Source: Helicobacter pylori
GTDB taxonomy: Bacteria > Campylobacterota > Campylobacteria > Campylobacterales > Helicobacteraceae
Length of the DNA: 64,000 bases
Assembly: GCA_008032935.1 (NCBI GenBank)
Contig: CP032039.1
Span: 558,001-622,000, forward strand
Direction of reading: 5' to 3'
In this document: positions 9,984 to 19,020 of the stretch, piece by piece
Numbering within the stretch: the stretch's first letter is position 1
How the letters are laid out: each line of letters starts with the position of its first letter
Translations under genes and position numbers: made by a program
Notes under the pieces: generated by a model
The model's input: only the letters and a program-made list of their open reading frames with translations
What the model was told of the DNA's origin: nothing
The model's database searches: none

Positions 9984-10972
9984 GAAATTCCTTGAGAGTG
10001 GGATAAAATAGGGATATAAGGGTAAGCGTCAAAAAACGCCCCTTCTAAAATCGCAATCAAACCCTTCAAATGGGGGCTTTCTTCTAACTCGCATTCTAGC
10101 GCTTTATTTGAGATTTGAAACCCCGCTTTAGAATGCTCGATCTTATTAGCGATCTTAAATTGCTTGGAAAAAGATAATTTGGGGGTTTCAAGGCTCTTGT
10201 AAGAAACATAAACAAACGAGCCGTTAGCCTCACTCATTCGCTCTAAAAGCTCTAAATCTTTTGATTTAAGTTGTGATTCAAAAGGCAAAATACCCTCTTT
10301 TAAGGCTGTTTCTAGCAGCCATTCTTGATCTTTAGAATCATAAAAAGTGGGGGTTGCGTTTGAATCCTTGCAAGGGATATGCAAAATTTCTAGGTGGTTT
10401 TGCAACTCGCTTAAAAGGGTGTATAAAAAAGCGCTATCCGCATGCTTAGTGATTTCTCTGTTTAAAACAAGCACTCTTTTTTTCGCTTTAATGATAAGAG
10501 CGATAAGTTCTTGCAATTCTTCTTCGCTCATGTTCGCTTCAGAGCTTAAATACCCCACATCAACACCTTCTAAAACATGCCCTTTTAATTGGGAAGTTTT
10601 TTCTAAAATGCCCCTTAAAATCAAAGCCAAAACCGCCGCTTCCGTGTTGATTTCATACGACGCAAAAAGGCAATTTTCTTGCAAGTCTCTTATGTCTTGT
10701 AAGGGTCTTAACAAGGCGTAGGGGAGTTTTAGTTGGTTAATGCTTCCTAAAATCAATCGTTCATTTTCATTCAAACAAGCGTTTGAAAACCCCCCAAACA
10801 AAACGCACAAATCGCTTTTTTCTAAAAGGTTTAAGCTATCTTTTGTCATCTTGTAATTGATCTTAAACCCTTTTTGAAGAGATAATTTTTCTAAACAATA
10901 GGCTTCTTTCAAGCTAAGAGAAGAGCTTGCGATTAAGGGAGAATTTAAGGGGTTAAAGCCGCTCAAAATCAA
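9980..10972 (-). CDS. Complex I accessory protein in the nuoF position (HP1265-like)
   Basis: About 330 residues. It has no FMN or NADH-binding motif of NuoF and no 4Fe-4S Cys set; two Cys-poor, Leu/Glu/Lys-rich halves are visible ([19 protein letters not shown] near the start, ECELEESPHLKGLIAILEG near the end). The end resembles the structural part of NuoG-like proteins only weakly. Known epsilonproteobacterial nuo operons carry such a gene instead of nuoF. I place the start at the TTG (10972), which overlaps the HP1264-like stop and follows a GAGGAAAAAGG ribosome site; the frame is open nine codons further up to another TTG (10999). Confidence 0.75.
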   Translation of the reverse strand: MILSGFNPLNSPLIASSSLSLKEAYCLEKLSLQKGFKINYKMTKDSLNLLEKSDLCVLFGGFSNACLNENERLILGSINQLKLPYALLRPLQDIRDLQENCLFASYEINTEAAVLALILRGILEKTSQLKGHVLEGVDVGYLSSEANMSEEELQELIALIIKAKKRVLVLNREITKHADSAFLYTLLSELQNHLEILHIPCKDSNATPTFYDSKDQEWLLETALKEGILPFESQLKSKDLELLERMSEANGSFVYVSYKSLETPKLSFSKQFKIANKIEHSKAGFQISNKALECELEESPHLKGLIAILEGAFFDAYPYIPILSHSQGIS

Positions 10973-11199
10973 GCCTTTTTCCTCACGACAATCGTCCAAT
11001 CCGCCTGATTGAAACGCAAAGAATTGAGGAGCTCATGCCCTTTAGATTGGATAAATTCAGCGCTCTTAGGGATATTAGAAAAATCCCCCACTTCAAACAT
11101 GAAAATAGCGACTTCATTAGGTTGCATTTCTTTTTCAATCAATTCCTCTAAGCGTTCAAAAATATCTGCTTTCAAGGGGCGTAAATCAAAGCGTTTCAT
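10969..11199 (-). CDS. Small complex I protein in the nuoE position (HP1264-like)
   Basis: A 76-residue soluble protein ([20 protein letters not shown] at the start, WTIVVRKKA at the end) with no cysteines, so it cannot hold the 2Fe-2S cluster of NuoE. It occupies the nuoE slot between nuoD (stop-start overlap of four bases) and the HP1265-like gene. In H. pylori and Campylobacter this small gene is conserved at this place and is thought to help connect an alternative electron donor, such as flavodoxin, to NuoG. The function is inferred from position only. Confidence 0.8.
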   Translation of the reverse strand: MKRFDLRPLKADIFERLEELIEKEMQPNEVAIFMFEVGDFSNIPKSAEFIQSKGHELLNSLRFNQADWTIVVRKKA

Positions 11200-12425
11200 C
11201 TATCCACCTCGCCAAACACCGCATTGGTTGAGCCAATCACGGTTACTGCATCCGCTAAATATTGCCCTACTAAAATATCGCTCAAAGCCCCAATGTGATA
11301 AAAGCTAGGGGCTCTGATTTTTAATCTGTGAGGGTAAGGCTCGCCCTCTGAATGGATAAAAAACCCTAATTCCCCTTTGGGGCTTTCTGTGGGGGCATAC
11401 ACTTCCCCAACAGGCGGGCGCATGCCTTGAGCCACTAAAACAAAATGCTGCATCAAGGCGTAGTTTTGCGTCATTATATCTTCTTTAGGGGCGGAAATAT
11501 AATGCGGGTTTTGAGCCATGATAGGCGTATCGGTTTTAGCATACATGGGAATGAGTTGCTCAATGATGCGAATGCTTTCATCAATTTCTAACATATACAA
11601 ACAATACCGATCATAACTATCGCCATAATTACCCACCGGCACATCAAAATCAAGCTCTTTATAAAGCTCATAAGGCTCTTCTTTTCTAATATCATAAGCG
11701 ATCCCAGTCCCTCTTAACATGATACCGCTCATGCCCCAACTTTGCGCCATTTTTGGCGTTACAACGCCCACATTTTCCAAGCGCATCCGCCAAATGCGAT
11801 TTTTATCCAATAAGCCTTGAATGAGTTTTTTGCATTCCCTCATTTCGCCTAAAAATTTTCTTAAGCCTTCTAACCAATTAGGGGGTAAATCTAAAGGCAC
11901 GCCCCCAATCCTTATAGCGTTATGCGTGAGCCTAGCCCCGCAATAATCCTCCATCAAATCCAAGCCGTATTCCCTCGTTTTAAACGCATACAAAAACACG
12001 CTCATCGCCCCCACATCTAAAGCATGCACGCTGATAAAAAAGATGTGTGAGATCATACGGTTAAGCTCTAGTAAAATCGTGCGGATCACTTGCGCTCGGC
12101 GCGGGATTTCTAAATTGAGCAAGGTCTCTACCGCATAAGCGTAAGCGTAATTATTGCTGGTAGAAGAAGTGTAATCCAATCTGTCGGTAGTGGGCATGTA
12201 TTCGTTATAGGTCATGTTTTCGCCTAACTTTTCACAGCCTCTATGCAAGTAGCCAATCTCAGGGGTAGCCTTAATGATTTTTTCGCCCTCTAATTCCAAA
12301 ATCAAGCGCAATTGTCCGTGACTACTGGGGTGTTGGGGGCCAAAGTTTAAAATCATTTGGTTGTCGTCATGTTCAAAAATGATGTTTTCAAACTGGGGGT
12401 TGAGTTTCGTGAAATTTTGAGCCAT
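11196..12425 (-). CDS. nuoD: Complex I subunit D (49-kDa type)
   Basis: 409 residues. The [14 protein letters not shown] motif near residue 30 forms part of the quinone pocket, with the conserved His residues; [23 protein letters not shown] and the C-terminal [18 protein letters not shown] motif are all present. It is related to the large subunit of NiFe hydrogenases but lacks their metal-binding cysteines. It follows nuoC after one base and overlaps the HP1264-like gene. NuoC and NuoD remain separate genes here, unlike the fused form in E. coli. Confidence 0.96.
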   Translation of the reverse strand: MAQNFTKLNPQFENIIFEHDDNQMILNFGPQHPSSHGQLRLILELEGEKIIKATPEIGYLHRGCEKLGENMTYNEYMPTTDRLDYTSSTSNNYAYAYAVETLLNLEIPRRAQVIRTILLELNRMISHIFFISVHALDVGAMSVFLYAFKTREYGLDLMEDYCGARLTHNAIRIGGVPLDLPPNWLEGLRKFLGEMRECKKLIQGLLDKNRIWRMRLENVGVVTPKMAQSWGMSGIMLRGTGIAYDIRKEEPYELYKELDFDVPVGNYGDSYDRYCLYMLEIDESIRIIEQLIPMYAKTDTPIMAQNPHYISAPKEDIMTQNYALMQHFVLVAQGMRPPVGEVYAPTESPKGELGFFIHSEGEPYPHRLKIRAPSFYHIGALSDILVGQYLADAVTVIGSTNAVFGEVDR

Positions 12426-12426
12426 T

Positions 12427-13223
12427 TTATAGCCTCTTTTTTAAGATAGTGGGGGCGATTTTGTGCAAATCTTTGACAAAAGGGATTTTCTTAAACGCAT
12501 GTTTTTCTTCTACTTCTTTTAATTCTTCGCCCTTGCCCTGCTCATAGCCAATTTTTGCAAAATTGAAAGTGTCTTTTTCATCCACTCTCGCGCTGTCTCT
12601 CTGTTCTTTGCCCACCACTTCTCGGTATTCTTTGCCAAAAATTTTATCCACTTCATACCATTGAGCGAATTCATCGCCTTTGAGCGGGTAAGAACGCAAT
12701 AAGGGGTGGCCTACCCAATCATGCGGCATGATAAGGCGTTTCAAATAGGGGTGTTTGTCAAACACAATACCAAGCATGTCATACGCTTCCCTTTCGCTCC
12801 AATTAGCCGATCGGTATAAAAAACTCAAAGAATCCACGCTCTCATTAGGCAACAAAACGCATTTCACGCGCACCCTACGGCGGTTCTTACAGCTATCGCT
12901 AAAACCCACGAATTGATAAAACAATTCAAAATGCCCTTTTTTAGCGCACAAATCTATCGCGCTCATTTCGCTCAAACACTCATAACCCAAATGCCTTAAA
13001 ATCGTAGCAACAGAAAAAATATCGTCTTTTTTGATCCAAAACACAGCCGTGTTAGTCTCTATGTATTTGTCTAAAATCTCATGCTTGTAAGAAAGGTGGT
13101 TGTAAATGATCTCATAAGCACTGCCTTCTAAATATTTTTAGGGGTGGGTTCTATGATTTTATAGGGGTCATGCTGGCGCGATTGTTTTTGCACATCTTCA
13201 TAGGGGGATTGTTTTCTTACCAT
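12427..13223 (-). CDS. nuoC: Complex I subunit C (30-kDa type), interrupted by a one-base frameshift
   Basis: The ATG at 13223 overlaps the nuoB stop (TGATG) and opens a frame that ends after 33 codons at about 13135-13139, where the coding strand reads A5. Adding one A restores [20 protein letters not shown] and joins it to the open frame carrying the family signature ([20 protein letters not shown], then [19 protein letters not shown]). The locus is 797 bases, exactly one short of 265 codons plus stop, the size I recall for the H. pylori protein. As drawn, translation would have to restart inside the gene. Complex I is considered essential in H. pylori, so a sequence error is the likelier explanation. 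Confidence 0.85.
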
Positions 13224-13702
13224 CACACTAACCTTTTAGGAGCGTCTTGTTTGATCGCTTTAGAGCGTCTGATTTTATCTTGCAAAACCATAAGAGCGTA
13301 TTGTAAAGTCTCTGGGCGTGGCGCGCAACCGGGCAAGTAAATATCCACAGGAACGATCCTGTCTGCTCCTTGAACGGTCGCATAAGTGTTGAACATCCCG
13401 CCCGTGTTAGCGCAACTCCCCATAGAGATCACCCATTTAGGTTCAGGCATTTGATCATAGAGCCTACGCATGAATTCGGCATGTTTTTTGGTGAGCGTGC
13501 CAGCGATGATCATCACATCCGATTGCCTAGGACTCGCTCTAAAAATCGTGCCAAACCGGTCAAAGTCAAACCTTGAACCCCCTGTCGCCATCATCTCAAT
13601 TGCGCAACACGCCAAGCCATAGGTTAAAGGCCAAAGCGAATTAGAACGCCCCCAATTCAATAATTTATCCAAAGTGCTTAGAACAACCGGTACTTGTTGC
13701 AT
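13223..13702 (-). CDS. nuoB: Complex I iron-sulphur subunit B
   Basis: 159 residues. The adjacent cysteines C32 and C33 ([14 protein letters not shown]), then GSCANTGG and PGCAPRPE supply the four ligands of cluster N2, the last cluster before quinone. I chose the ATG at 13702, which overlaps the nuoA stop (TAATG) and gives the usual length; the frame is open eight codons further but those lie inside nuoA. It works on the cytoplasmic side at the junction of the peripheral and membrane arms. Confidence 0.95.
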   Translation of the reverse strand: MQQVPVVLSTLDKLLNWGRSNSLWPLTYGLACCAIEMMATGGSRFDFDRFGTIFRASPRQSDVMIIAGTLTKKHAEFMRRLYDQMPEPKWVISMGSCANTGGMFNTYATVQGADRIVPVDIYLPGCAPRPETLQYALMVLQDKIRRSKAIKQDAPKRLV

Positions 13703-14103
13703 TATTTCACCTCTAATTTCTGCCAACTCAAAGCGTTTCGCTTTAAAGCGTAAATAAAACCAATGGTTAAAAAGAAGACAAAGCCTAGCATTTCAACGAG
13801 CCCAAACAAGCCTAATTTTTTAAAATCAATCGCCCAAGGGAACATGAAAACGATTTCTACATCAAATAAAATAAAAAGCATGGCCATGATATAGAAATGG
13901 TGCGACACTCTATTAGGCTGTTTGAGAGCCACAGGCCCGCATTCATAGGGAGCGAGCTTGAGCTTTTCGCCCTTTTTTTGAGCCATTTTACGGCTTAAAA
14001 ACCTTTGGATCCTTAAGGTTAAGTTAAACACCCAAAAGGTGAATACTAGCAAAACAAAAACGCCAAAATAGGGGTGATTCAATGCTTCTGTGGCTTGTTG
14101 CAT
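13702..14103 (-). CDS. nuoA: Complex I membrane subunit A, first gene of the operon
   Basis: 133 residues with three hydrophobic helices and the NuoA (ND3) loop [20 protein letters not shown], whose cysteine sits at the quinone-site junction. The [15 protein letters not shown] segment is also typical. As the first gene of the operon, its upstream 100 bases (14104-14204) should hold the nuo promoter, but I see no strong -10 box there. The stop overlaps the nuoB start. Confidence 0.95.
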   Translation of the reverse strand: MQQATEALNHPYFGVFVLLVFTFWVFNLTLRIQRFLSRKMAQKKGEKLKLAPYECGPVALKQPNRVSHHFYIMAMLFILFDVEIVFMFPWAIDFKKLGLFGLVEMLGFVFFLTIGFIYALKRNALSWQKLEVK

Positions 14104-14204
14104 CAGACTCTCAAACTCCTTTAATTACTAGCAAATGATGAAGCCAATTAAACCATGTTTTTGCTAATCGTTAGCTGAAAAAATAAAAATTATTTCAACA
14201 TCTC

Positions 14205-14894
14205 TTAAAAGGCCATTTCTATGAGTTTGGGCATTAAATCTTGCATGGCATGCACCGCACTATCACTAATGCATTGGACATTCTGGGGCAAATGGGCGTT
14301 TTTAGCCTTAGGGTCAATGTAATAAATGAGAGCGTCTTTATGCGCATGCGTATAGAGACTAGCGGCCGGATAGACTTGCAAAGAAGTGCCAATGATGATT
14401 AAAAGATGCGCTTGTTTGACTAAAGAAATCGCTTCTTTAAGCAAAGGCACCGCTTCGCCAAACCACACAATATCAGGGCGTAATTGCGAATCATCATGGG
14501 CGAGATCGCCTAAATTCAAGTCCTTTTCCCACCTATAAACTAAATTAGGATCTTTTTCGCTGCGAACGCTCAATAATTCCCCATGCAAGTGCAAAATGCG
14601 AGAAGAACCCGCTCTTTCATGCAAATCATCTACATTTTGGGTGATGATATTGACTTGATAGTGTTTTTCCAATTCCGCTAAAGCCTCATGAGCCTTGTTA
14701 GGATAAACTTCAAAAAGCTGTCGGCGCCTTTGGTTGTAGAAATCCAACACTTTTTGTGGGTTCTTTTTCCAACCATAAGGCGAGGCGACTTCCATGATGT
14801 CATGCCCTTCCCACAAACCATCAGCGTCTCTAAAGGTTTTAATCCCGCTTTCTGCTGAAATGCCAGCCCCGCTTAGGATCACTAAATTTTTCAT
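14205..14894 (-). CDS. cobB: NAD-dependent protein deacylase, sirtuin family
   Basis: 229 residues. The NAD pocket is visible as GAGISAESGIKTFRDADGLW at the N-terminus, then TQNVDDLHERAGS and the catalytic histidine in LHLHGEL, followed by GTSLQVYPAASLY. The paired zinc cysteines of many sirtuins are missing, since the segment after the catalytic His (SVRSEKDPNLVYRWEKD) has none, as in a subset of bacterial class III enzymes. It removes acyl groups from lysines. It shares a four-base overlap with the RDD gene upstream. A trans-acting metabolic role is likely; substrates are not indicated. Confidence 0.9.
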   Translation of the reverse strand: MKNLVILSGAGISAESGIKTFRDADGLWEGHDIMEVASPYGWKKNPQKVLDFYNQRRRQLFEVYPNKAHEALAELEKHYQVNIITQNVDDLHERAGSSRILHLHGELLSVRSEKDPNLVYRWEKDLNLGDLAHDDSQLRPDIVWFGEAVPLLKEAISLVKQAHLLIIIGTSLQVYPAASLYTHAHKDALIYYIDPKAKNAHLPQNVQCISDSAVHAMQDLMPKLIEMAF

Positions 14895-15355
14895 GTTTCC
14901 TCCTTGATGATTTCAATATGAGTGCCGCTGAGTTTGTCATGCAAAAAAAACTTAAAAATAAAAGGCGTAACAAACCCTATAAGTAACCCCATGCTCAACA
15001 CCCACAAAACAAACCGCCACAAAGCTAAAAAAAAGCCCACCTTTTTGCCATTATTTTTGACTAATTTAAACTGAGCGTAACGCATGCCAGGGCTTTGGGA
15101 TTTAAAAGCGATAAAAAAGCTGTGCGTTAGGGCGTAAAAAAGCAAGCATAAAAAAATCGCGCTCTGGTTTTCCCTAAAATCCTTCGCGCTCCCTAAAATC
15201 GCATAGGTCATTATGTAAAGCATGGGGGTATAAATCATAAAAATATCGGTGATAAAGGCCTTTAAGCGCAAAGAGAGATACAGCCCTTTTAAAGGGCTTT
15301 CTAACGCTTGCTTTTTTTCTGGAATTTTATTTTTTTTGGTTTTTTTAGTTGCCAC
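14891..15355 (-). CDS. RDD-family membrane protein
   Basis: 154 residues: a basic N-terminus ([15 protein letters not shown]), then three hydrophobic helices of RDD type ([46 protein letters not shown]), with the Arg and Asp of the first helix and the Phe-Lys-Ser-Gln-Ser-Pro-Gly loop typical of the family. The start is a GTG. It overlaps pyrE by 11 bases and cobB by four. RDD proteins are poorly understood; some members transport ions or solutes. A second RDD gene lies at 55365. Confidence 0.8.
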   Translation of the reverse strand: MATKKTKKNKIPEKKQALESPLKGLYLSLRLKAFITDIFMIYTPMLYIMTYAILGSAKDFRENQSAIFLCLLFYALTHSFFIAFKSQSPGMRYAQFKLVKNNGKKVGFFLALWRFVLWVLSMGLLIGFVTPFIFKFFLHDKLSGTHIEIIKEET

Positions 15356-15950
15356 GACTTCCTGGTTTTATAGCAACGCTAGTAGCGCATAAAGGGCAAG
15401 AGCTAGGCTTGTGCATGTCAAAAACAAAATCTTCTAAAGCAAAAAGGGGCAAATGGCTAGGCAAACACGCGCCCTCTTGGGCTTTTAAATGAGAATGAAC
15501 GCGCTTGCAAATGCCCCGATTAGCTAAAGCGCCAAAAGCCACGATTTGAGCGCCCTTTTCTTCTAAAACTTTAGTGCATTCCATGGCGGATTTTCCCGTA
15601 GTGATAATATCCTCACACACTAAAATTCTTTCGTTTTTTTTGACTTCAAAGCCACGCCTTAACGCCATGGTATTATCCACCCTTTCAGTGAAAATAAAAC
15701 GCACGCCCAAAGCCCTTGCAAGCTCATATCCAGCCAAGATCCCCCCAATAGCAGGCGAGCACACGCATTCAATATTCAAATGGGCTTCTTGGATCTGTTT
15801 GGCCAATTCTTTGGCTAATTGTTCGGCTAGTTTGGGATCTTCTAAAACTTTAGCGGATTGCAAATAATAATTAGAATGAAACCCGCTACTGAGCAAGAAA
15901 TGCCCCTCTAACAGCGCTTTAGCGTTTTGATAACATGCCTTAATATCCAT
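15345..15950 (-). CDS. pyrE: Orotate phosphoribosyltransferase
   Basis: 201 residues. The phosphoribosyl-pyrophosphate loop [18 protein letters not shown] near residue 115 and the early [16 protein letters not shown] segment are characteristic. It adds ribose phosphate to orotate to give OMP in pyrimidine synthesis. The C-terminal CPLCATS is an unusual Cys pair also present in some epsilonproteobacterial PyrE proteins. It follows frr by two bases and overlaps the RDD gene; the grouping looks transcriptional rather than functional. Confidence 0.94.
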   Translation of the reverse strand: MDIKACYQNAKALLEGHFLLSSGFHSNYYLQSAKVLEDPKLAEQLAKELAKQIQEAHLNIECVCSPAIGGILAGYELARALGVRFIFTERVDNTMALRRGFEVKKNERILVCEDIITTGKSAMECTKVLEEKGAQIVAFGALANRGICKRVHSHLKAQEGACLPSHLPLFALEDFVFDMHKPSSCPLCATSVAIKPGSRGN

Positions 15951-15952
15951 GT

Positions 15953-16510
15953 TTAGACCTTTAAAATCGCGTCTTCTTTGTTTTTCACGCTTTCATCAAT
16001 TGTTTTAATGGCTTCATCGGTGGTTTTTTGGATCTGCTCTTGGGCTTTTTTGCTTTCATCTTCGCTGATTTCTTTGTCTTTTTCTAATTTCTTTATCTTG
16101 TTGTTAGCGTCTTGGCGGATATTCCTTACAGCCACTTTAGCCTTTTCACCCATCGCTTTGGCGTCTTTTGCGATGAGTTTTCTTTGCTCGGTTGTCATGG
16201 GCGGGAAAAAAAGCTTGATCGTTTCGCCGTCGTTATTAGGATTCACGCCGATATTGGCTTCTTGAATGGATCTTTCAATTTCTTTGAGCAGGTTTTTTTC
16301 CCACGGGCTGATTTGAAGAGTGGTCGCATCCAAGCTCATCACCGAGCCGACTTGATTTAATGCCGTGGGCGTGCCGTAATAATCCACTTTGATGTGATCT
16401 AAGATATTGACTGAAACTTTCGCGCTCCTTAGAGTGGAAAAATCTCTATTTAAAGCTTGAATGCTTTTTTGCATGAGATCTTTGGTTTCGTTATAAATGG
16501 CTTGTAACAT
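15953..16510 (-). CDS. frr: Ribosome recycling factor
   Basis: 185 residues, the standard length. The family is recognised by [20 protein letters not shown], the hinge region [16 protein letters not shown], and [16 protein letters not shown] followed by [20 protein letters not shown]. It splits post-termination ribosomes together with EF-G. The ATG overlaps the secG stop by one base, so both come from one transcript. Confidence 0.96.
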   Translation of the reverse strand: MLQAIYNETKDLMQKSIQALNRDFSTLRSAKVSVNILDHIKVDYYGTPTALNQVGSVMSLDATTLQISPWEKNLLKEIERSIQEANIGVNPNNDGETIKLFFPPMTTEQRKLIAKDAKAMGEKAKVAVRNIRQDANNKIKKLEKDKEISEDESKKAQEQIQKTTDEAIKTIDESVKNKEDAILKV

Positions 16511-17115
16511 TATTTTTCATCCTTTTTTTGGTTGGTATGGGCGTTGGTTGTCGCATGCGTTTTAGGCTTTTGGTGGGCGGTTGGGGGCGTTTTTGCATTC
16601 TCTTTGGTTTTTTCAACGCCCTTTATATTATTCTCTTTATTCTCTTTATTGGCATCATTTTTTTCATTCTGTTTGGGGCTTTCAATAAAAGGCACTTTGG
16701 CTGGCTCTTTAGGAAGCTCGTTAGGCGTTTGTTTGGGCATTAAAGGGTTAGTGGGGGCTTGCTCTAAAGGGTTGAGCGTAGGGTTAAGTGTGGGATTAAG
16801 CGTTGGGTTAAGCGTGCCGGTGGCAGGGACTAAGGGCGAAAGTTCTTTGTTGGTTTTAGTTTCATCTAAAATGCTTTTGCCGTATTCTTTGTTATAAAAA
16901 TAGCCCAAAGCGATGGTGTTGGTAACAAATAACAGCCCTAAAAACATGGTCAATTTCGCCATAAAGCTCGCAGGTCCTTTAGCGCCAAATAAAGACTCAT
17001 TGCTCCCGCTATAAGCCCCTAAGCCGATGCTAGAACTTTTTTGCAACAAAACCACCACCACAATCAATACCGCTAAAACAATTTGTAAGCCTAACAGAGC
17101 GCTTGTCATAAACAC
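16510..17115 (-). CDS. secG: Protein-export membrane protein SecG with long variable tail
   Basis: 201 residues, much longer than the 70-110 of most SecG proteins. The first 80 residues hold the two helices and the conserved loop ([33 protein letters not shown]). The rest is a hydrophilic tail with four Thr-Leu-Asn-Pro repeats and then Lys/Asn/Glu-rich sequence ending in Lys-Lys-Asp-Glu-Lys. The tail is probably cytoplasmic or disordered and strain-variable. SecG assists SecYE in export. It begins the secG-frr-pyrE group. Confidence 0.92.
   Translation of the reverse strand: MFMTSALLGLQIVLAVLIVVVVLLQKSSSIGLGAYSGSNESLFGAKGPASFMAKLTMFLGLLFVTNTIALGYFYNKEYGKSILDETKTNKELSPLVPATGTLNPTLNPTLNPTLNPLEQAPTNPLMPKQTPNELPKEPAKVPFIESPKQNEKNDANKENKENNIKGVEKTKENAKTPPTAHQKPKTHATTNAHTNQKKDEK
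16769..16816. repeat. 12-bp tandem repeat inside secG
   Basis: Four near-identical 12-base units (GGGTTAAGCGTG type on the plus strand) encode four Thr-Leu-Asn-Pro blocks in the SecG tail. Because the unit is a multiple of three, a change in copy number alters tail length without breaking the frame. A strain-typing locus is plausible. Confidence 0.9.
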
Positions 17116-17229
17116 TGATTCCTTAAATCCCTAAAATTTAGAAAAAATTACGCTTGATCTTATCTAAAATTTGCTAAGAATACACTAAAATTTAGTTTTA
17201 ATTTCAAGCGTGGCGCGTTAAAGGCGGTA

Positions 17230-17969
17230 GTGTTGGACTCTTTTTATTCATTCAATCAGCTTGCATTCAATCAGCATTCATTCAATAAGCATGCCAAAAC
17301 TTATCACCTCTTTGCTCATATCCAGCAGCAAATCGCTATCTGTCTTGTTCAATTTTTAAAACAAAAACATTACGATAAAGTTTTAGATCTAGGATCGGGG
17401 AGTGGGGCTGTTTTTAACGCTTTAGAGCGGCAAAATATTGTGATTGAAGACTTTATCGCTTTGGATAATTCCATAAACATGCTCAAATTACACCCCACGC
17501 ATTCTATTAACATCCAAAAATCTCTTTAGAGCATGCGGATTTTGAAGAGCATGTTTTTTGCGATTACGATCTGGTTGTGTCTTCTTCCTCTTTACAATGG
17601 GCAAGGGATTTAAAAAGCGTTTTAGAAAAAATCGCTCTTTCTAGTCAAGAGGTGGCTTTAGCTATCCATACGGATTTTAGTTTGCATGAAGTGCATGAAT
17701 TTTTAGGCACGCCTTCGCCTTTAAGGGATCTTAAAACGCTCAAATCCTTGATCAAAAACGCTTTTAAACATTTTCAAATAGAATTAGAAAACAAGCGCTT
17801 TTCTCTTTATTTCAACCGCAAACAAGATTGCTTGAATTACCTTAAAAAATGCGGTCTTTTGGGAGGTTCAACGCTGAGTTTCAAGCAAAAAAAACATTTT
17901 TTTCAAAACATGGCGTTTGAAAAATTGAGCTATGAAGTGTTACTCTTTTCGGGGATCAAGCGTTCTTAA
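17230..17969 (+). CDS. bioC: BioC-like SAM-dependent methyltransferase, frameshifted
   Basis: The first frame carries the SAM-binding motif KVLDLGSGSGAVFNALE near residue 50 and runs to a stop at 17529. One extra A in the A5 run at 17516-17520 restores INIQKISLEHADFEEHVFCD and continues into the frame containing DLVVSSSSLQWARDL, to 17969. The locus is 740 bases, one short of 246 codons plus stop. BioC methylates malonyl-ACP to prime biotin synthesis; the gene equivalent in strain 26695 (HP1254) is annotated as a biotin-synthesis protein. The start is GTG 17230 or TTG 17233, behind an AAGGCGG ribosome site. Confidence 0.75.
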
Positions 17970-18039
17970 AAACTAAGATAAATTAAAATATTAAAATTAG
18001 GTGGTTACAATAATACTAACTAAACCAACGAGAAACAAC

Positions 18040-19020
18040 ATGCATAAAAAACGAGTCTTTTCAGGCATCCAACCTACTGGGCAAATCCATTTGGGCAACT
18101 ATTTAGGAGCGATCAAGCATTGGGTAGAGATGCAAGATGAATATGAAAACCTTTTTTGCGTCGTCAATTCGCATGCGATCACCCTACCCATAGATCCTAC
18201 ATTTTTAAAATCCCAAACCTATGAGTTAGTCAAATTGCTTTTAGCTTGCGGGATTAATCCTAAGCAATCGGGGTTGTTCATTCAAAGTGAAGTGGATGAG
18301 CACGCAGCTTTAGCATGGCTATTAAATTGTCAGGTGTCTATGGGGGAAATGCAAAGAATGACGCAATTCAAAGACAAGTCTTTAAAAAACCCTAAAAGCG
18401 TGAACGTGGGGCTTTTCAATTACCCTATTTTAATGGCGTCAGATATTTTATTATACCAAAGCGATTTAGTGCCAGTGGGCGAAGATCAAAAACAGCATTT
18501 AGAGCTCACGCGAAACGTTGCAGAAAAATTTAACAGGGATTTTGGGAACTGCTTTAAAGTGCCAGAGCCTTTGATCGCTAAAGTGGGGGCAAGGGTTATG
18601 GGGCTAGACGATCCAAAAGTGAAGATGAGTAAATCGCATCAAGGGGCTAACCATGCGATTTTTCTTTTAGATGAGCCAGACATTATTGTAAAAAAAATCA
18701 AAAAAGCGGCCACTGATTCTGCCGGCGTTATTGCATTTGATGAAAAAAGAGAGGGCGTTTTTAACCTTTTAAATATTTACATGCTTTTGAGCGATGAAAA
18801 CCCAGAAAACATAGAAGAGCGTTTCAAAAATAAAGGCTATGGGGATTTTAAAAAGGAATTGGCTGAAGTAGTGATCCAATCTTTAAAGCCTATCCAAGAA
18901 AGATACAAAGAAATCAGCGATGATGAAGTGAAAGCCGTCTTAAATGGCGGCGTAGAAAAAGCCAGGCCTTTAGCGAGGGCGACTTACCAAAAGGCTAAAG
19001 AATTGATGGGGTTGGTTTAG
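18040..19020 (+). CDS. trpS: Tryptophanyl-tRNA synthetase
   Basis: 326 residues from the ATG at 18040; an earlier in-frame GTG (18001) would add 13 residues unlike the family. The class I signatures are [17 protein letters not shown] (HIGH-type) and [11 protein letters not shown] (KMSKS). [19 protein letters not shown] in the middle belongs to the Trp-specific active site. It charges tRNA-Trp. The oppA-like gene begins immediately after the stop. Confidence 0.96.
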   Translation: MHKKRVFSGIQPTGQIHLGNYLGAIKHWVEMQDEYENLFCVVNSHAITLPIDPTFLKSQTYELVKLLLACGINPKQSGLFIQSEVDEHAALAWLLNCQVSMGEMQRMTQFKDKSLKNPKSVNVGLFNYPILMASDILLYQSDLVPVGEDQKQHLELTRNVAEKFNRDFGNCFKVPEPLIAKVGARVMGLDDPKVKMSKSHQGANHAIFLLDEPDIIVKKIKKAATDSAGVIAFDEKREGVFNLLNIYMLLSDENPENIEERFKNKGYGDFKKELAEVVIQSLKPIQERYKEISDDEVKAVLNGGVEKARPLARATYQKAKELMGLV

